Under the pieces are notes generated by a model, which was not told the origin of the DNA, searched no databases, and saw nothing but the letters and a program-made list of their open reading frames with translations. Positions 1-12,911 of a DNA stretch of 64,000 nt are shown one piece after another (within the stretch, counting starts at the first letter, position 1; each line of letters begins with the position of its first letter). The position numbers and the translations under genes are program-made. Source of the stretch: Neelides folsomi (taxonomy: Eukaryota > Arthropoda > Collembola > Neelipleona > Neelidae); assembly GCA_034687125.1 (NCBI GenBank), contig JAQGBZ010000343.1, forward strand, positions 1-64,000, written 5' to 3'.

Positions 1-120
1 TGATACAAACGTGACCTCTGAAATACACGTATTTCCCTATACCTAGGAATGTGCTGGTGCTCTTACTTCACACTCATAATTGCTTAATTATTAAAAAAAC
101 TGATTGATTAATATGAATAG

Positions 121-3100
121 AACTTAATTGCGGCTAAAAAATCCGAGCTTGAGTCTTCCGAGAATTATTGTGCCCTGTCGGAGAAAATCAACAAATCTCT
201 TAAGATCGATGCGGCCAAAGCGAAGGATGAAGCTCAACGGTTAAAGCACAGGAACGAGGGAAAAAATGTAAATGATTTTTTATTCTTAAAAGTTATATTT
301 GAATTGTATTGAATTTACAACATAATTAAAATAAATAATTTAGAGATATTTATATGACTAATTTTATTTGTATTTATAATGTAAATTACTTTTTTCTCAG
401 GAATACATAAAAGGAAAGAGAAAAGCGATCAAAGAAATTGAAATCCTTCTCAGAACGAATCGAACTGCTTCTGAACGGCTCGAAATCCTCACAACAGAAA
501 GACAATCCGAAATGGAGTTAGTGAGCAAATACATGGGCACTGATGAGAAACAAATCAATGTATAAGTCAATTTAAAATTAATATTTAATTTTAAATGTAG
601 TAGTTAATTAACCAAGTAATTAAAAATCTTTCAATCACATTTTACACAATGTATTTTTTCAGTATTAGAAAGTTTTGTCATTAATTCCATTTCTTTTAAT
701 ATTAGGATCTCCAAGCTAAAGTGGTTGAACTCGGTGGGAAAAATGCTCAATTGAGAAACACATTGGACAGCGGAGTGATTTCAACAGAAAAGAACCAAGA
801 ACATTTCAAACGTCTAAGCGCAGACTTTAAGAAATCCTACAAACAACGGCAAGAAATGATGAAAACATGGGAAGATGCAATTTTAGTTCTTAAGAGGAAA
901 GAAATCGAAATGTGTAAATTATTAGAGGTAATTAATCAATAATTTAATTAAAAAATTTGCAAAAATATAATCGGGTCAATCCAATTAGCAGTTGGAGTAG
1001 GACGTATCTTTTGATTCTTTATTGGAATTTATATATAATTAAATGATTTTAAAAGGAATTGAGCGACGTGAAAAATAAAGAAACGGAATTTTCATCGTCG
1101 CTCGAAGTTCAAAAAAATCAACTTTCAAAATTTGCCCAAGAACGAGCCGAAAACGAACATTTTATTAAAATCTATGAAAATAACATTGCCATAATTAAAG
1201 ATAAAATCATTCGGGAGGAAAAGTTCCATATGTATCTCAAAGACCACAATGTGAATTCTCGGTCTCAAATTAGCCAAATTTCGGCACAGATGCGAATCGC
1301 GAATGCGGACATCGTAAAATTGGAAAATGAGAACATGGGAATGGTTCAAAAGATCGAAAGGATCGACGACATGGTCCAAAGGTTGAAAGAACAAAAAGAA
1401 GATTTGGAGAGCAAAAGCAAAGACGCGGACGCGAGGGAAACGGCAATGAACGTCGCGCATTTTCTCAAGATCGAGGCGAAGAAAGCTGTCGAAGCGGAAA
1501 AAGAACTTGAAAAGAAACGTTCACTCATGTGGGATAAAAGCAGCGAAAAGATCGATTTAGAAAAAAAGGTCAAATTGTCGAATACCGATGTAGATCGGAC
1601 GAAAGTGATCTTAAAGGGATTGATTCATAAAGAAGTTCAAAATCTGAGCACTGTAATTAAATAATTAAAGTTATAAATTCAACTATTCAGTTATCTAACT
1701 TTAAGTGTAATTATCTAATTACAATTAATTTTTCTTCATAAACTTGTTTAATCTAAATATTTTCTGATTTAAAAATTAAAAATTATATAATGATTTAATT
1801 TTTTAGATGGCTTTGGAACGTGGAAAACTTTACAGATTGGATTTAGATCTCAACAAAGCCCAATCGAAATATCACAGATTGAACAAAGTCCACGAAGTCG
1901 ATCCGGACTCGGACGAGATTTCTCCGCAGCAGAAAATGTCTGTGATTAAGGAAGTGATTGTCCAATTGATCGAAGACGAGAAATTGGTGAATAAAGAACT
2001 CCAAGTTGTGAATAAAAGCGTTCTAAAGCAGGAGAATGAAATCAGGGAAGAAAAGAAGCAGAAGAACTATATGAAAATAAATCTTCATAATTTGTTTATT
2101 GGCGTTAATTCGTAATTAAATTAAATTAAATTATTCGTTATCATTATAAATTACAAAAAATTAACTTATTTATATGTTTAACTTTTAATTGGGTTATAAA
2201 TTGGGTTATAATGTCTTAGGATAAAAAAGTTAATGGCCAAGTTAAAGACTGACATTAATGATCTAATTGTGGAGAATAATGTTAAAGCCGTTTCCCTTCG
2301 CCGGATCAATGATCAAATCAGAGCAAAGAAAGAGAGAATTTGTGCAGGGTCACAAGCGAGACTTTCAATTGAAGCCGTAAGTTATTTTCATATTTTGCTA
2401 AATTATCTTTTAAATTGATTTTACTGTTAAGATTCAATTTGTAAGCAATTTTAAACTTAACTAACAATGAATGAGGTTAAATTAAATGGCACACCATTTT
2501 TATTAAAAATTAAACAGAGTCTTTTAAAATTATTTCCTTTATATTTTTATCGTATACTTTTTTACGCAGACTGTGAGAAGAAGAAAAGAAGAAATCATCC
2601 TTGCAAAGAATTTGACATTGGCTCGGATCAAATCTCTCAAAGATGAAAATTCCCAATTGAGTCTCAATTTGGCAAATATCTCAATGCTTTCAAATAAACT
2701 TCGTGGAAGGTTTCAAAATGATAAAAACAATTTCTATTCATTCTCTATCAATTTTATCAATTACTGATAATTCTGAAAATGTTCATTTATTGTTAAGCAT
2801 TGTTAATTATTAATTATTGTTTATTTACATATAATTATAAAATTGTAACGTTTGTTTCAGATTTGAACTTCTCTCAAGACTTTTGTTAGGGCCAGGAGGA
2901 GACGTCCATAAAATTCATCATGAATATTTGAATAAAATTCAAGGGTTGGCTCGAGAAAAGGAAACACTCCTTGCGTAAACGTTCATTCTTATTCAATAGC
3001 ATTTATCATATAGCATTCCTTACTGTAATTAGCATCATGTTAATCTTACTAAAAATGCGGTTCATTCATCAATTTAAATACAGCGAGAAGAAAACATGGG

Positions 3101-4240
3101 AAAGGAAAATCAGAGAAGCTGAAAGAGAATTAATCGGACTAGAAAACGTGGGAGGAATTTTAAAATGTTCAAATGACACTTTCAAAACTTCTCTCATTCC
3201 ACCTGGAGGAAAATGTAATTTTGGACTTTATTAATTAAATTAAACACATTTTATCAGAATTAATCATTACAATTAAGTAATTAAAAATTGAAATTGATTA
3301 CAATTTGCTTATTAAATTCCCATTATGCAAAATAGCGGCCGAGAAAGAATCCATCAAAGAATTAGAAGAGGAATGGCGTTTGTGCATCCTTAACAAAAAC
3401 ATAGCCAAGAAACGGGCAAAAGAAATGAAAGAAAAGTTGGAGTGCGTCAACGAAAAACTTGCCGTTATCATCCAAGAGCTCAAACAAGAATCGGAAATTG
3501 TAAATATTAAGAAAAGGGAATATTCAAGGATGCAAAACGTGGTCAAGATCCAACATGAGAAAATCAACAAATGGGACAAATCAGCAGAAAAAGTGATCAA
3601 CCACATTAAGAAATTCCTCTCAAGAAAGCAAATGATCCTTATTGAAGCTGATCTCAAAGGACGATTTATTATGGAGAAATACAGAGTATTTATAAAATAT
3701 TAAGTTATTAATTGTAAATTTTAGTTAGTTATTAATTGTTAATTTTAATTAATCATAATTATTGTTTTATTTATTTAGCGATCAATTGAAAAACTAACTG
3801 AATTGGTAAATCAAAATCCTGAGATTGATCCAATCGTTAATACTTTTCTCTCAAGAAAAGGTTTATTGAAGGAGCTGAGAGGTCCAAAGGCTTACGAATC
3901 AAAGATTTTTGATTCATCTGATTATCTGTTGGATATCAATGAGGATGAAGAGTATTGATTATTTAATAAATGATTCATATCATATTTTGTACTTAATTAG
4001 ACAATTAAATGTACAAAATCTAAATTTATTTAATAAAAAAATTAACAATAATATAATTTTTATTTAATATTTTATAGGGAGTTTGACGATATAAGCGAAC
4101 GTTATGGAGAGGATCGCGAAGAAGAAGACAGCAGAGAGGAAATGATAAGCCGATTGAACCAAATGGAAAGATATTACGATTCCTCTGTTGGAGGCGAAGA
4201 CGAAGATTTCCCAAACATTAATATTGACACTGATGAATAA
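121..4240 (+). CDS. CCDC39: CCDC39-like axonemal coiled-coil protein, 5' partial
   Basis: CCDC39 forms with CCDC40 the 96-nm ruler that sets inner dynein arm and radial spoke spacing on ciliary doublet microtubules, so here it most likely serves sperm flagella or other motile cilia. Twelve exons join in phase: 121-267, 401-559, 706-927, 1056-1652, 1807-2111, 2220-2376, 2570-2709, 2861-2974, 3084-3214, 3336-3685, 3779-3951, 4078-4240, giving 885 residues and a TAA stop. Family members are about 940 residues, so only some 60 N-terminal residues lie left of the window. The protein is almost wholly charged heptad coiled coil. The best match is the block around 2861-3214, where a leucine-rich segment is followed by PGGD and later by NDTFKTS and PPGG, lining up with the vertebrate LPPEGE...NNNYKQSF...TPSS region. 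The C-terminus is very acidic. Splice sites are read by eye; assignment rests on remembered family sequence. Confidence 0.85.
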
Positions 4241-4626
4241 TTAACAATTTAATAACAACAATTAAATAATTAACAATTTAGATCAAAATATTATTATATT
4301 CTAATAACGAATATTTCTGACTCAACAAGTGTCATTAAAAGTCATAGACCAGAGTATTGATTTTAGTATACAGAAATGGACCTGTAAATGAAACTAGGTA
4401 ATTGGGAAGCTAATTGAAGAGAAATGAATTAAATAAAGTGGTTAAATAAATGGTTAAATGTGTATATTGGAAAATGATTAACTTGAGTGGTTAATATTTA
4501 ATTATGTTTGTGATAAAACTGATAGATTTGTGTATAAAATGAAGATGAGCAAAATGGGTAGAACGGGAGAGGAAGGAAACCCAGCGACTTTCAGATACGG
4601 GAAAACTTCCAAGTAATGGGAACCAA

Positions 4627-4708
4627 GACCAGATGGCCGAGTGGTTAAGGCGTTGGACTGCTAATCCAATTCCCTTTGGGAGCGTGGGTTCGAGCCCCAC
4701 TCTGGTCG
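4627..4708 (+). tRNA. tRNA-Ser (GCU anticodon)
   Basis: An 82-base type II tRNA. The 7-bp acceptor stem GACCAGA pairs with TCTGGTC (4701-4707), followed by discriminator G, as expected for serine. The anticodon stem TTGGA/TCCAA encloses loop CTGCTAA with anticodon GCT at 4660-4662. A long variable arm (ATTCCCTTTGGGAGC region) separates it from the T arm GTGGG-TTCGAGC-CCCAC. The A box TGGCCGAGTGG and B box GGTTCGAGCCC are intact, and a T run at about 4725 suits Pol III termination. There is no intron. No other tRNA was noticed in the window. Confidence 0.97.
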
Positions 4709-6560
4709 TATTCCTTTTGCACTTTTTTCGACCCTTACCTCACACATATGGATATTCCATATTAACCATACGGTCCAATTACTTTTTTCAATATTCATAT
4801 AATTAATTACAATTTATTAAATGGAATTTAAGATTTTTTCTAACCTCTGCAGACCTCTGCTCTGAATCATGCAATTCCCCTATCATTTTTACATGCAGAT
4901 TCTTTAAATTATTCCAAATGTGTTCTGTTAAGTCTTATTCAGTTTTTTTAATTAATTAACAATTTAACAGAATAGTTAATTATTACTATAATAGTTAAAA
5001 ATTATTAAAGTTAGTCGACTAATATTGTAAAGTTGTAGTTTGAAGGCTAACATAGCATAAGCACAGGCTATAAAATATTATCTGTAAATGGATAAAACTA
5101 AATAATGATTATTTTAATCCTCGTTTATTATCCATTTCGTCATGATTGCTTGATTGACTTCCCCTCATATAAAAATTTTCTAAAGATAAAACAAATGAGC
5201 TATCGTTTTTAACTTTAACTCCTAAACTTAATTCTAACCACTTCCTTTTCTCATCTATAGCTCTCATTCTCGTAGAATGACATAACCTTAATATTTCATT
5301 ATTATTTTCAACTGTCATTAAACTCATTAAATGAGTAAATGAAAATTATTATTTGCAAGTGCTAAAAGATAAGGGACATTAGAGAATAGTTTTAACAAGA
5401 CCACAGCTGCATACATAAATAGAGTAACATAGTTCAGATATTATAAGTTAGTTGTATCTAAACGTTAATAACGCATCATATTTGACAACAACTTTTTTAT
5501 CAACATTATCATTTAGAAATTGTTCCTTGTAATATGAATAACGATTAATGAGTAAGAACATGTCTCATATTTATGCATCAATTTAAGTGGTAATTTGAAG
5601 AGTTGGGAGAGCGTTGGTGTTAGTAATATTTAATATGAAAAATGAAATGATTTTATCAAGTCCATGTTTGGTTATCTCATCGGAAATTGCCTTCTTCCTC
5701 CCCCTCATCAAATTAAGCCCCATTAAGCCAATAAACCTTTGTCTCTCTCAAATTTAAAATGCTTATTAAATATAACGATTAGACTTTAAACACCCTATAC
5801 AAATACATACAAATATGTACATGTATTAAAACATACCATACTCTATTGTATATTGTATAGGTACCTATTTCATATTCAGATTGAGTCCATTCTGGTATAT
5901 GGTATTAAGCTTACTGTATGTATTTTGTTAAGTAATATATCAAGTGAACCAATTAGTAATGATATAACAATTAGTTGTGATGTTATTTAATATTGTCACA
6001 CAGTGAGATTGGGGGGACAAGTATTTTTCAAGTCCTGAGAGCAGTTTAATATTACAAGCCTAACTTGATTCCAACTAAATGTCCAATGGAGATAATAGGA
6101 ACTTAGGAGGAAAAGCACATCGACTTTCAAACCACAATCAATTCAATTTCAATTCATTCTTCACTCTGTGACAAGACCAGTATCATTAAACATTCCTTTA
6201 TTCTCCCTACATTTTGCCCATATAGGGAATAAACATTAGAAAAACTAATACATATATATGTATTAAATACAGAAAAATATAAAATATAGAGATATTCAAT
6301 TATATATTGTATCTATATATTTATATACAGTGGGATTCTTGGTATTGTTCCACGTAAGTTGATATAAGTAATAAAGTTGTTATAAAAGTATTTAAAAATT
6401 GGGTTTGAGTTGTTATAAAAAGTCCTTTAACCGGAGTTTGCCATTCAGCTCCTCTTTCTCCCCCAACCAGGATGAGTTCATATTTAACTTTGGGCTAAAT
6501 TGGCCAGTGTGAATTCATTCGTCATTCCAAATGATTCATTTGGCAAACCAAAAATATTTT
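4709..6560. other. AT-rich intergenic region
   Basis: Gene-free, AT-rich sequence between the tRNA and the duplicated GTPase block. It holds long A/T runs and a few slightly GC-richer patches (about 5640-5760 and 6000-6230). Nothing coding was recognised. Confidence 0.5.
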
Positions 6561-7031
6561 CAACTTTTATCTTTTTATCTCCGTTTTATCTCCGGACCCT
6601 GAATTTCATTAATTTACCAATCATTCATTTAATTGTTCAAATATGTGAAAATTCGATTTCTTATTTCCTCATTGCCATTGTCGTCATTATTGGACTAAAG
6701 TTTGACTTGAATTGTTCTTCAGTCCTTATTTTACATTGAACTCTTGTTACATAGTTTATATATAAATATTGCTTTTCTCAGTATTTAATTGAATAAATAA
6801 ATACGTTATTGAGAAATAAATACAATTAAATAAAGCTATACAAAGTTATACAAATAGAAAGTTTATAATTTTTATTGAGTTTTAAACTTTTAAATATTAC
6901 GTTATTCATAAGTGTCATTAGAATTTCATTCATTCAGTTAATAAATTCAGTTATTTGAAATGATTAAATGTAAAAATTACGAAAATTGAGTGATTTTTAT
7001 ATTGAAAAAGTTTAGATTTAAAGGAGGAAAA

Positions 7032-8390
7032 ATGGAAGAAGGAACAACAAGCGAAGAAGCGAATAATGTTGATAGAAACAGATTAAGACCTTTGAAAATT
7101 ACGGCTGTAGGAGATGGGTAAGTTAAATGCCATTAAGTATTTAAATTTATTATTAAATTAAATAAATAGTTGTAATTCAGAAATAGTTTTCATCCTTTTT
7201 AGTTTCGATTAATTAATCATTATTTTTTATTAGTAATAAATAATTTACTTAATCAATACATTTAATTAGAATTATTTGTGAATTAATTTCCAGAACGGTT
7301 GGCAAAACGTGTTTACTCATCGCATACACTCAAGGTGTCTTCCCAGAAAAATACATTCCGACTGTGTGCGTGAACTACATTTATTTATTTTTAAGCCTAT
7401 TTCCATTGAACCTACTTGCTTACATAACACAATTACAATTGGCAATCAATTTCATACATTGACTTGTATTGGAAGAAGAAGCAGATCAAGTTTAAGATTT
7501 AAAACAAGCTTTTGTGGTTGTTTATCTGTAGGTTCGATAATCATGCCAAAGTGGAGAATGTGGATGGGATTGAATATGCATTGACACTTTGGGACACTGC
7601 AGGACAAGAGGAGTTTGAAAAACTTCGACCGCTTTCATATCCAAAGGTATCCTAATTGTCATTATTTAATTAATCACTCAATATTACAAACTAATTATTG
7701 TCATAATGTTTAATTATGAACAATGTACTACTTTTAATAATTAGATTTAAATGTTAATGATTTTTAATGTTAATTATGGATTTTTTAGACCGACTGTTTC
7801 CTCCTTTGTTATGCAATTGATAACAAAGCTTCTTTTGCCAATATCCAAACTAAATGGATGCCCGAATTGAAGCATCATTGCCCAAATGCTACGATTATAC
7901 TTGTTGGTAAGTTTACTTTAATGTGGCTAATAAATTCTTACATTTAACTTAATTAACTAATTGAAATAACATAATTTAATTAAATGAAGCTGATTAATAA
8001 TTTTTAACCAATAATATCTTGAATTATTTAATAAGGAACGAAAAGCGACGAAAAAGATTTGAAGCCCGATGTCATTACGGCCAAAGAAGGAAAAAGTATG
8101 ATGAGGAAAATCAAAGCCAATGGTTTTTTTCAATGTTCGGCCAAAACAAGAGATGGATTAGAAGAACTTTTTATTGAAGCTGTCAGGCAAGAAAAATTAA
8201 AATTTATTTTATTTAAATAACTGAACAATTAAATTAATTATTCAAATGTTAATAAGAAATAACCTTATTTATATAATAGATCAAAATGATGCCTGTTGTT
8301 TTTGTAATAATAATATTTTTTTATTTGCGTTCATTTAGGGAGATCATGAATCGAAATAAACCTGGATTTGGATGTTGTAAAATTGTGTAA
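7032..8390 (+). CDS. Rho/Rac-like small GTPase, copy A
   Basis: Six exons (7032-7117, 7294-7365, 7532-7646, 7789-7906, 8036-8186, 8339-8390) give 197 residues. G motifs are intact: P-loop GDGTVGKT, switch I YIPTVFDN, DTAGQE with the catalytic Gln, GTKSD, and CSAKT. YIPTVFDN and the [14 protein letters not shown] segment place it in the Rho/Rac/Cdc42 family, which controls actin and polarity. Oddities: the Rho-specific insert helix between GTKSD and the ITAKEG segment is shortened by about ten residues; there is no polybasic tail; the protein ends CCKIV, a CAAX box (CKIV) with an extra Cys that might be palmitoylated. The last intron needs a GC donor (GCAAGA at 8187). The start follows a purine-rich AAAGGAGGAAAA leader shared with copy B. 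A divergent lineage-specific Rho is more likely than Rac1 or RhoA proper. Confidence 0.9.
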
Positions 8391-9198
8391 ATAACATTCT
8401 TGGTATTTTTGGTTAAACTATGTATGTAATTTATTTTATCTTTCAATACAAGACATTAAATAAGAACATTAAATATTAAACATTAAATAAGTAGAAACAT
8501 TTTTGTATATTTGCTAATAAATAGTATACATTAAATCTATTTACATATTATCTATTTATGTAATAAGATTCATAGAAGATGGGTCTAAAATTACCAATAT
8601 ATAATTGTATATAAGCTTATAGAATCTATAGGTGTTGGCTATCTCTTATTCTTCTTATACTTACTTTGTTTCATTATTGAACAAAACACAGAAGTATTTA
8701 TAAATACAATAATTTTTAATAATTAGGATAATTGATTGAATTTATATAATCTTTATAAAGTTATATAAAGTTTCGACCGTGTTTAATTCCAAAGACCGAG
8801 CATCTCAAATGTACTAAAAAGCTCATTTACTTTGTTAATAATATGGTTAATGCTATACAATAATTAACTGAATGTGATTAGTTAAATTTCCACTACACTT
8901 TAAACCATTTACTGTTAAAGTTCTAATAAATCTCTTATTGAATAAAAAGAATAAAAACTCAATGCTAAACCCGGTGAAAGTTGACCAAACCTTATTAATA
9001 TTTTTAAATAAATATCCACTGTGTTGTCACATATGCTAAATCATTCATGACAATCATTTTTGCTAAAGTTAAACCATGTAAGAAATCAATTTATGAATAA
9101 ATAATACTTTTGTCTAAACTCTAAATATTTTATTTATTATCTAAATATTTATTTATTTGTTATTTTACACAAAGTATTCATTTCCTGTACCTTATATT
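8391..9198. other. Spacer between duplicated GTPase genes
   Basis: AT-rich spacer between copy A and the upstream arm of copy B. No coding potential seen. Confidence 0.5.
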
Positions 9199-9656
9199 TT
9201 CAACATTTATCTTTATTTATTTGCTTTATCACCAAATCCTGAATTTTATTAATTGGTCAATCAGTTCAAATATGTGGAAATTTTCATTTCATATTTCCTC
9301 CTAGTCGTCATTGTTGAACTAAAATTTGATCTGAACAGTAGTACAGTTCCTCAAGCCTCATTTTATATTTACTGTTGTTACATAGTTTATATATGTACAA
9401 TTATAATAAATATTACTTTTGTCATTGTCAGTATTTGATTACATAATTAAATTAATACTTAAAATTGAGAAATAAAGTACAAGAGTTTAACAAAATCATA
9501 GAAAGTTTATTATTTTTGTTGAGTTTTTGACTTTTTAACATTATCTGACTCATTAGTCATTAAAATTTTATTCATTTCTTTGAAATGATTAAATGTAAAA
9601 ATTACGAAAATTGAGTGATTTTTATATTGAAAAAGTTTAGATTTAAAGGAGGAAAA

Positions 9657-10889
9657 ATGGAAGAAGGAACGACAAGCGAAGATGCGAATAATGTTGATAG
9701 AAACAGATTACGACCTTTGAAAATAACTGTTGTGGGAGATGGGTAAGTCAAATGCCATTAAGTATTCGTTGATCAATTTATAAGTAATATATTTATGTAA
9801 TTACAATTTTTGTGATTTAATTTCCAGGAATGTTGGAAAATCGAGTTTACTATTCGCATACACTCAAAAATTCCGACCAGAATACTTTAGGACGGGGTGT
9901 CTGAGCATGTATTTATTTTTAAGCCTACCATTACCATTCAACCTACATGCTTACATAACACAATTATAATTGGCAATCGATTTTATACATAAGGAAGAAG
10001 AAGATCAAGTTTAAGATTTAAAACAAACTTTTATTGTTTTTCTGTAGATACGATAATCATGCCAAAGTGAAGAATGTGGATGGGATTGAATATGCATTGA
10101 CACTTTGGGACACTGCAGGACAAGAGGAGTTTGAAAAACTTCGAACGCTTTTATATCCAAAGGTATCCTAATTGTCATTATTTAATTAATCACTAGATTT
10201 CAAATAAGAAATAAGATCATAATGTTCAATTATATATACTACAATACATAGATTTAATACATTTTAACAATTAAAATTAAAAGTTAATTATGGACGAATT
10301 TTTAGACCGACTGTTTCCTCCTTTGTTATGCGATTGATAACAAAGCTTCTTTTGCCAATATCCAAACTAAATGGATGCCCGAATTGAAGCATCATTGCCC
10401 AAATGCTACGATTATACTTGTTGGTAAGTTTATTTTAATGTGGTTAAACTTATTAAATTCTTCCATTTATCTTTATTAATTAATTAAAATAACTTAAGTT
10501 AATTAAACGAAGTTGATTAACTGGCTAAATTTAAGGCTAAATTAAATGACAACTAATGCTTTTTGACTAATTTAATAAGGAACGAAAAGCGACGAAAAAG
10601 ATTCGAAGCCCGATGTCATAACGGAAAAAGAAGGAAAAAGTATGATGAGGAAAATCAAAGCCAATGGTTTTTTTCAATGTTCGACCAAAACAAGAGATGG
10701 ATTAGAAGAACTTTTTATTGAAGCTGTCAGGCAAGAAAAATTAAAATTTATTTTATTTAAATATCTGAACAATTAAATTAATTATTCAAATCTTATTAAG
10801 GAATAACTTTAAGATAGAACTTTAATTTGTGTTCTAAATTTAGGGAGATCATGAAACCAAATAAAGCTGGATGTTGTAAAGTTGTTTAA
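9657..10889 (+). CDS. Rho/Rac-like small GTPase, copy B
   Basis: Paralogue of the gene at 7032, with the same six-exon layout (9657-9742, 9828-9896, 10048-10162, 10306-10423, 10580-10730, 10844-10889) and no frameshift, giving 194 residues. It has diverged at functional positions: P-loop GDGNVGKS, switch I YFRTGYDN instead of YIPTVFDN, DTAGQE kept, EKLRTLLYP instead of EKLRPLSYP after it, and the G5 motif CSAKT changed to CSTKT. One codon is missing in exon 2 relative to copy A. It ends CCKVV, again a CAAX box with a neighbouring Cys. The GC donor of the last intron is kept (10731). Changes sit in the effector loop and guanine-base contact, so either new partners or relaxed constraint is plausible. 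The duplicated promoter suggests similar expression. Confidence 0.88.
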
Positions 10890-10976
10890 ATAATATTATT
10901 GGAGTTATTGGACCAATAATTTTACGTTTACTTTTGTGTCTTTGGTTAAACTATTTAATTTCAATACAAGACATTA

Positions 10977-12605
10977 ATTGACTTTTGTCTAAATATTTTA
11001 AAATTTATTTCTTTTTATGAAAAGTATTCATTTCCTGTACCTAAATATATTATGTACCTAATCCACATAAATATAATATTATGTAAGTATGCATTAACAA
11101 CCATTGTGGTTTGGAAAATTGATCTAAACGGTATAAAAAGCGTTAATGGTATAAGTACATAAATATATATAATATATATGGAGAATGTAATTTAAATGTT
11201 TTGACGCCGCTGGTGGCCATCTGCAGATCCGGGATTCCCCACACATTACTCCAACTCAAATGGAGCATCAACGGAGAGTCAAAGGAGTGGAATGTGGAGG
11301 ATTGGAAGGAACAAATCAGCACCACTCACTCAATATAAAGGTAAATGGATAATGTAAGGGATGAATATTATAAATAATCACAGGGATGAATTCATAGATA
11401 GTTCATGTAAGACTCATCTCATTGTTCTCCTTCAATGAATCTCTGGATCTTTGGATAATAAAAGGAGTATTGGCGTTTGTTGGGTTTTCTCAACGAGAAC
11501 CAGCCCTGTGTGATTAATTAAGTGAATCATCAACCGCTAAGGAGAATTGATGACGAAACGGACCAAATTGCGTCAATGGAGGAGCCAAAGGCGCTTTCCG
11601 AGTGAGAGTTTGCAAAGATGAAAAAGAGATCCACGCACGAGAAACAATGGAGAATTAAAAATCATATCAACAATCTTTTCATTTCATATTCATAATATAA
11701 AATATACAAATATACAAATATCTGTATAAAATATTCATATATTTATTATATATAAAAATATATGTAGCTTTTATATATTAAATATCTGTAGCTTTATATG
11801 TAGTTTTTTTATGTATGTAGTTTTATTAGGATTTATTGCACAGGTTTCTTCTATTAATTTCTATTGCACCTCGTGGAGTTCTGATGGTTGAAACGGAATG
11901 GACAATTAAAAACTCCACTTCCTCCTTATTATCATTCATATCCTTTGCCATGCTTCAATTCCCTTCACCCTAATTGCCGACTAGGAAATTATAAAAAAAA
12001 CGTTTTAACCCCTAGCTCCTCTTTTTAACAGATTTATACGTCTTACGGGAACTCTAATATAATTAAATAATTATCCTTTAAATTTCAACTACTTTTTATC
12101 TATTGAAAATTAATACTAATCAGGACTAATCTATTAAATTAAATACTGAAGTAAGTATAATGTCAATATTATGTCAACAACGTAACCTCATATGAATTCT
12201 GTATTTTATGTTAATTTTAACGCTATAAATTAATACATCAATTTCATAGTTTTTACTATATGTCTATTAATTATTAATTCCACTATTATTTACTATTAAT
12301 TATTGCTCATTATTATTAATTTGGTTATTATTTACTATTAATTACTATTATTAATTTCACTATTTACTATTACAATTTGGTTATTATTATTAATTTAAAT
12401 ATGTAAGATATGCTTAATAAATAAAATAAACATGCTTTATTTATTATTATATTCAAAAGAATTTGTGGGATTCTGATTTTCTGCCAAATGAATTAAAAAG
12501 TAATTAAAATTTATTGACTAAAAAAATAAAAAATTCCTATAAAAGTTATTTATTGTTAAATTATAAAAGCTATTGGCTAAAGATAAATAAATTGATCGGC
12601 CTATA
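10977..12605. other. Intergenic region with GC-richer islands
   Basis: AT-rich DNA interrupted by two GC-richer islands, about 11200-11340 (contains the hairpin at 11234-11302) and about 11455-11650. From 11690 to 12590 it is again low-complexity A/T with ATTATTTACTATTAATT-like simple repeats. No gene recognised. Confidence 0.5.
11234..11302. repeat. Imperfect hairpin in GC-richer island
   Basis: Left arm about 11234-11257 (CCCCACACATTACTCC core) pairs imperfectly with right arm 11276-11302 (GGAGTGGAATGTGGAGG core) around a loop of about 18 bases. Size resembles a small-RNA precursor; whether it is transcribed is unknown. Confidence 0.5.
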
Positions 12606-12911
12606 ATTAAGGTCTCGGGATTTCCAGGTAATGTTTTTTCCCGTCCTTTTTATTATTTTTTCCCCATGTTTTGGAGGGTGAACGTGGGGGGTTCCGGGGG
12701 CCCTGAGGGTGTGGGAAGGGTTAACGCTCTGCAAGGGGGGGAGTGGGAGGAAACTTCACTACCTGGCCCGCTAAACCTCGACCCTCCACGCCAACTTACG
12801 AATGAGAGAAATCGACAAGGTCTCTCGAAGAGACGTCCACGACGCTGCCTCTGTCACCCCCATATGGACAACAGGAGACTCGAAGGGACCCCAAGGGTCC
12901 TCTGACCCGAC
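12606..12911 (+). promoter_or_regulatory. GC-rich leader / promoter-proximal region of the zinc-finger gene
   Basis: An abrupt change from AT-rich DNA to GC-rich, CpG-containing sequence directly upstream of the ATG at 12912, with G runs near 12685-12750 and several upstream ATGs. It reads as promoter plus 5' untranslated leader. An AG-rich splice acceptor-like string (TTTCCAG, about 12621) leaves open an upstream non-coding exon. Confidence 0.4.

Larger units (their letters stand above)
6561..10976 (+). repeat. Tandem segmental duplication (copy A 6561-8458, copy B 9199-10976)
   Basis: Two copies of about 1.8-1.9 kb lie head to tail. Similarity begins about 460 bp before each ATG, runs through all six exons and introns, and stops shortly after each stop codon at the shared string TTTCAATACAAGACATTA. 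The 70 bp just upstream of both ATGs is essentially identical, so the proximal promoter was copied too. A third fragment of the flanking sequence recurs after copy B (about 10983-11046 resembles 9109-9190, sharing AGTATTCATTTCCTGTACCT), marking the breakpoint. Exon 4 is almost unchanged between copies whereas exon 2 and the intergenic arms have diverged, which fits uneven decay or local gene conversion. Confidence 0.88.

Noticed and set aside
1125-1573. Antisense ORFs opposite CCDC39 exon 4
   Set aside because: Shadow frames of a coding exon; rich in Phe/Leu/Ser as expected from antisense of a coiled coil.
4491-4700. Antisense ORF across the tRNA
   Set aside because: Explained by the tRNA gene on the + strand.
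5109-5327. 72-residue minus-strand ORF with ordered-looking composition
   Set aside because: No recognised domain, no supporting splice context, and the surrounding DNA is stop-rich AT sequence; kept out for lack of evidence.
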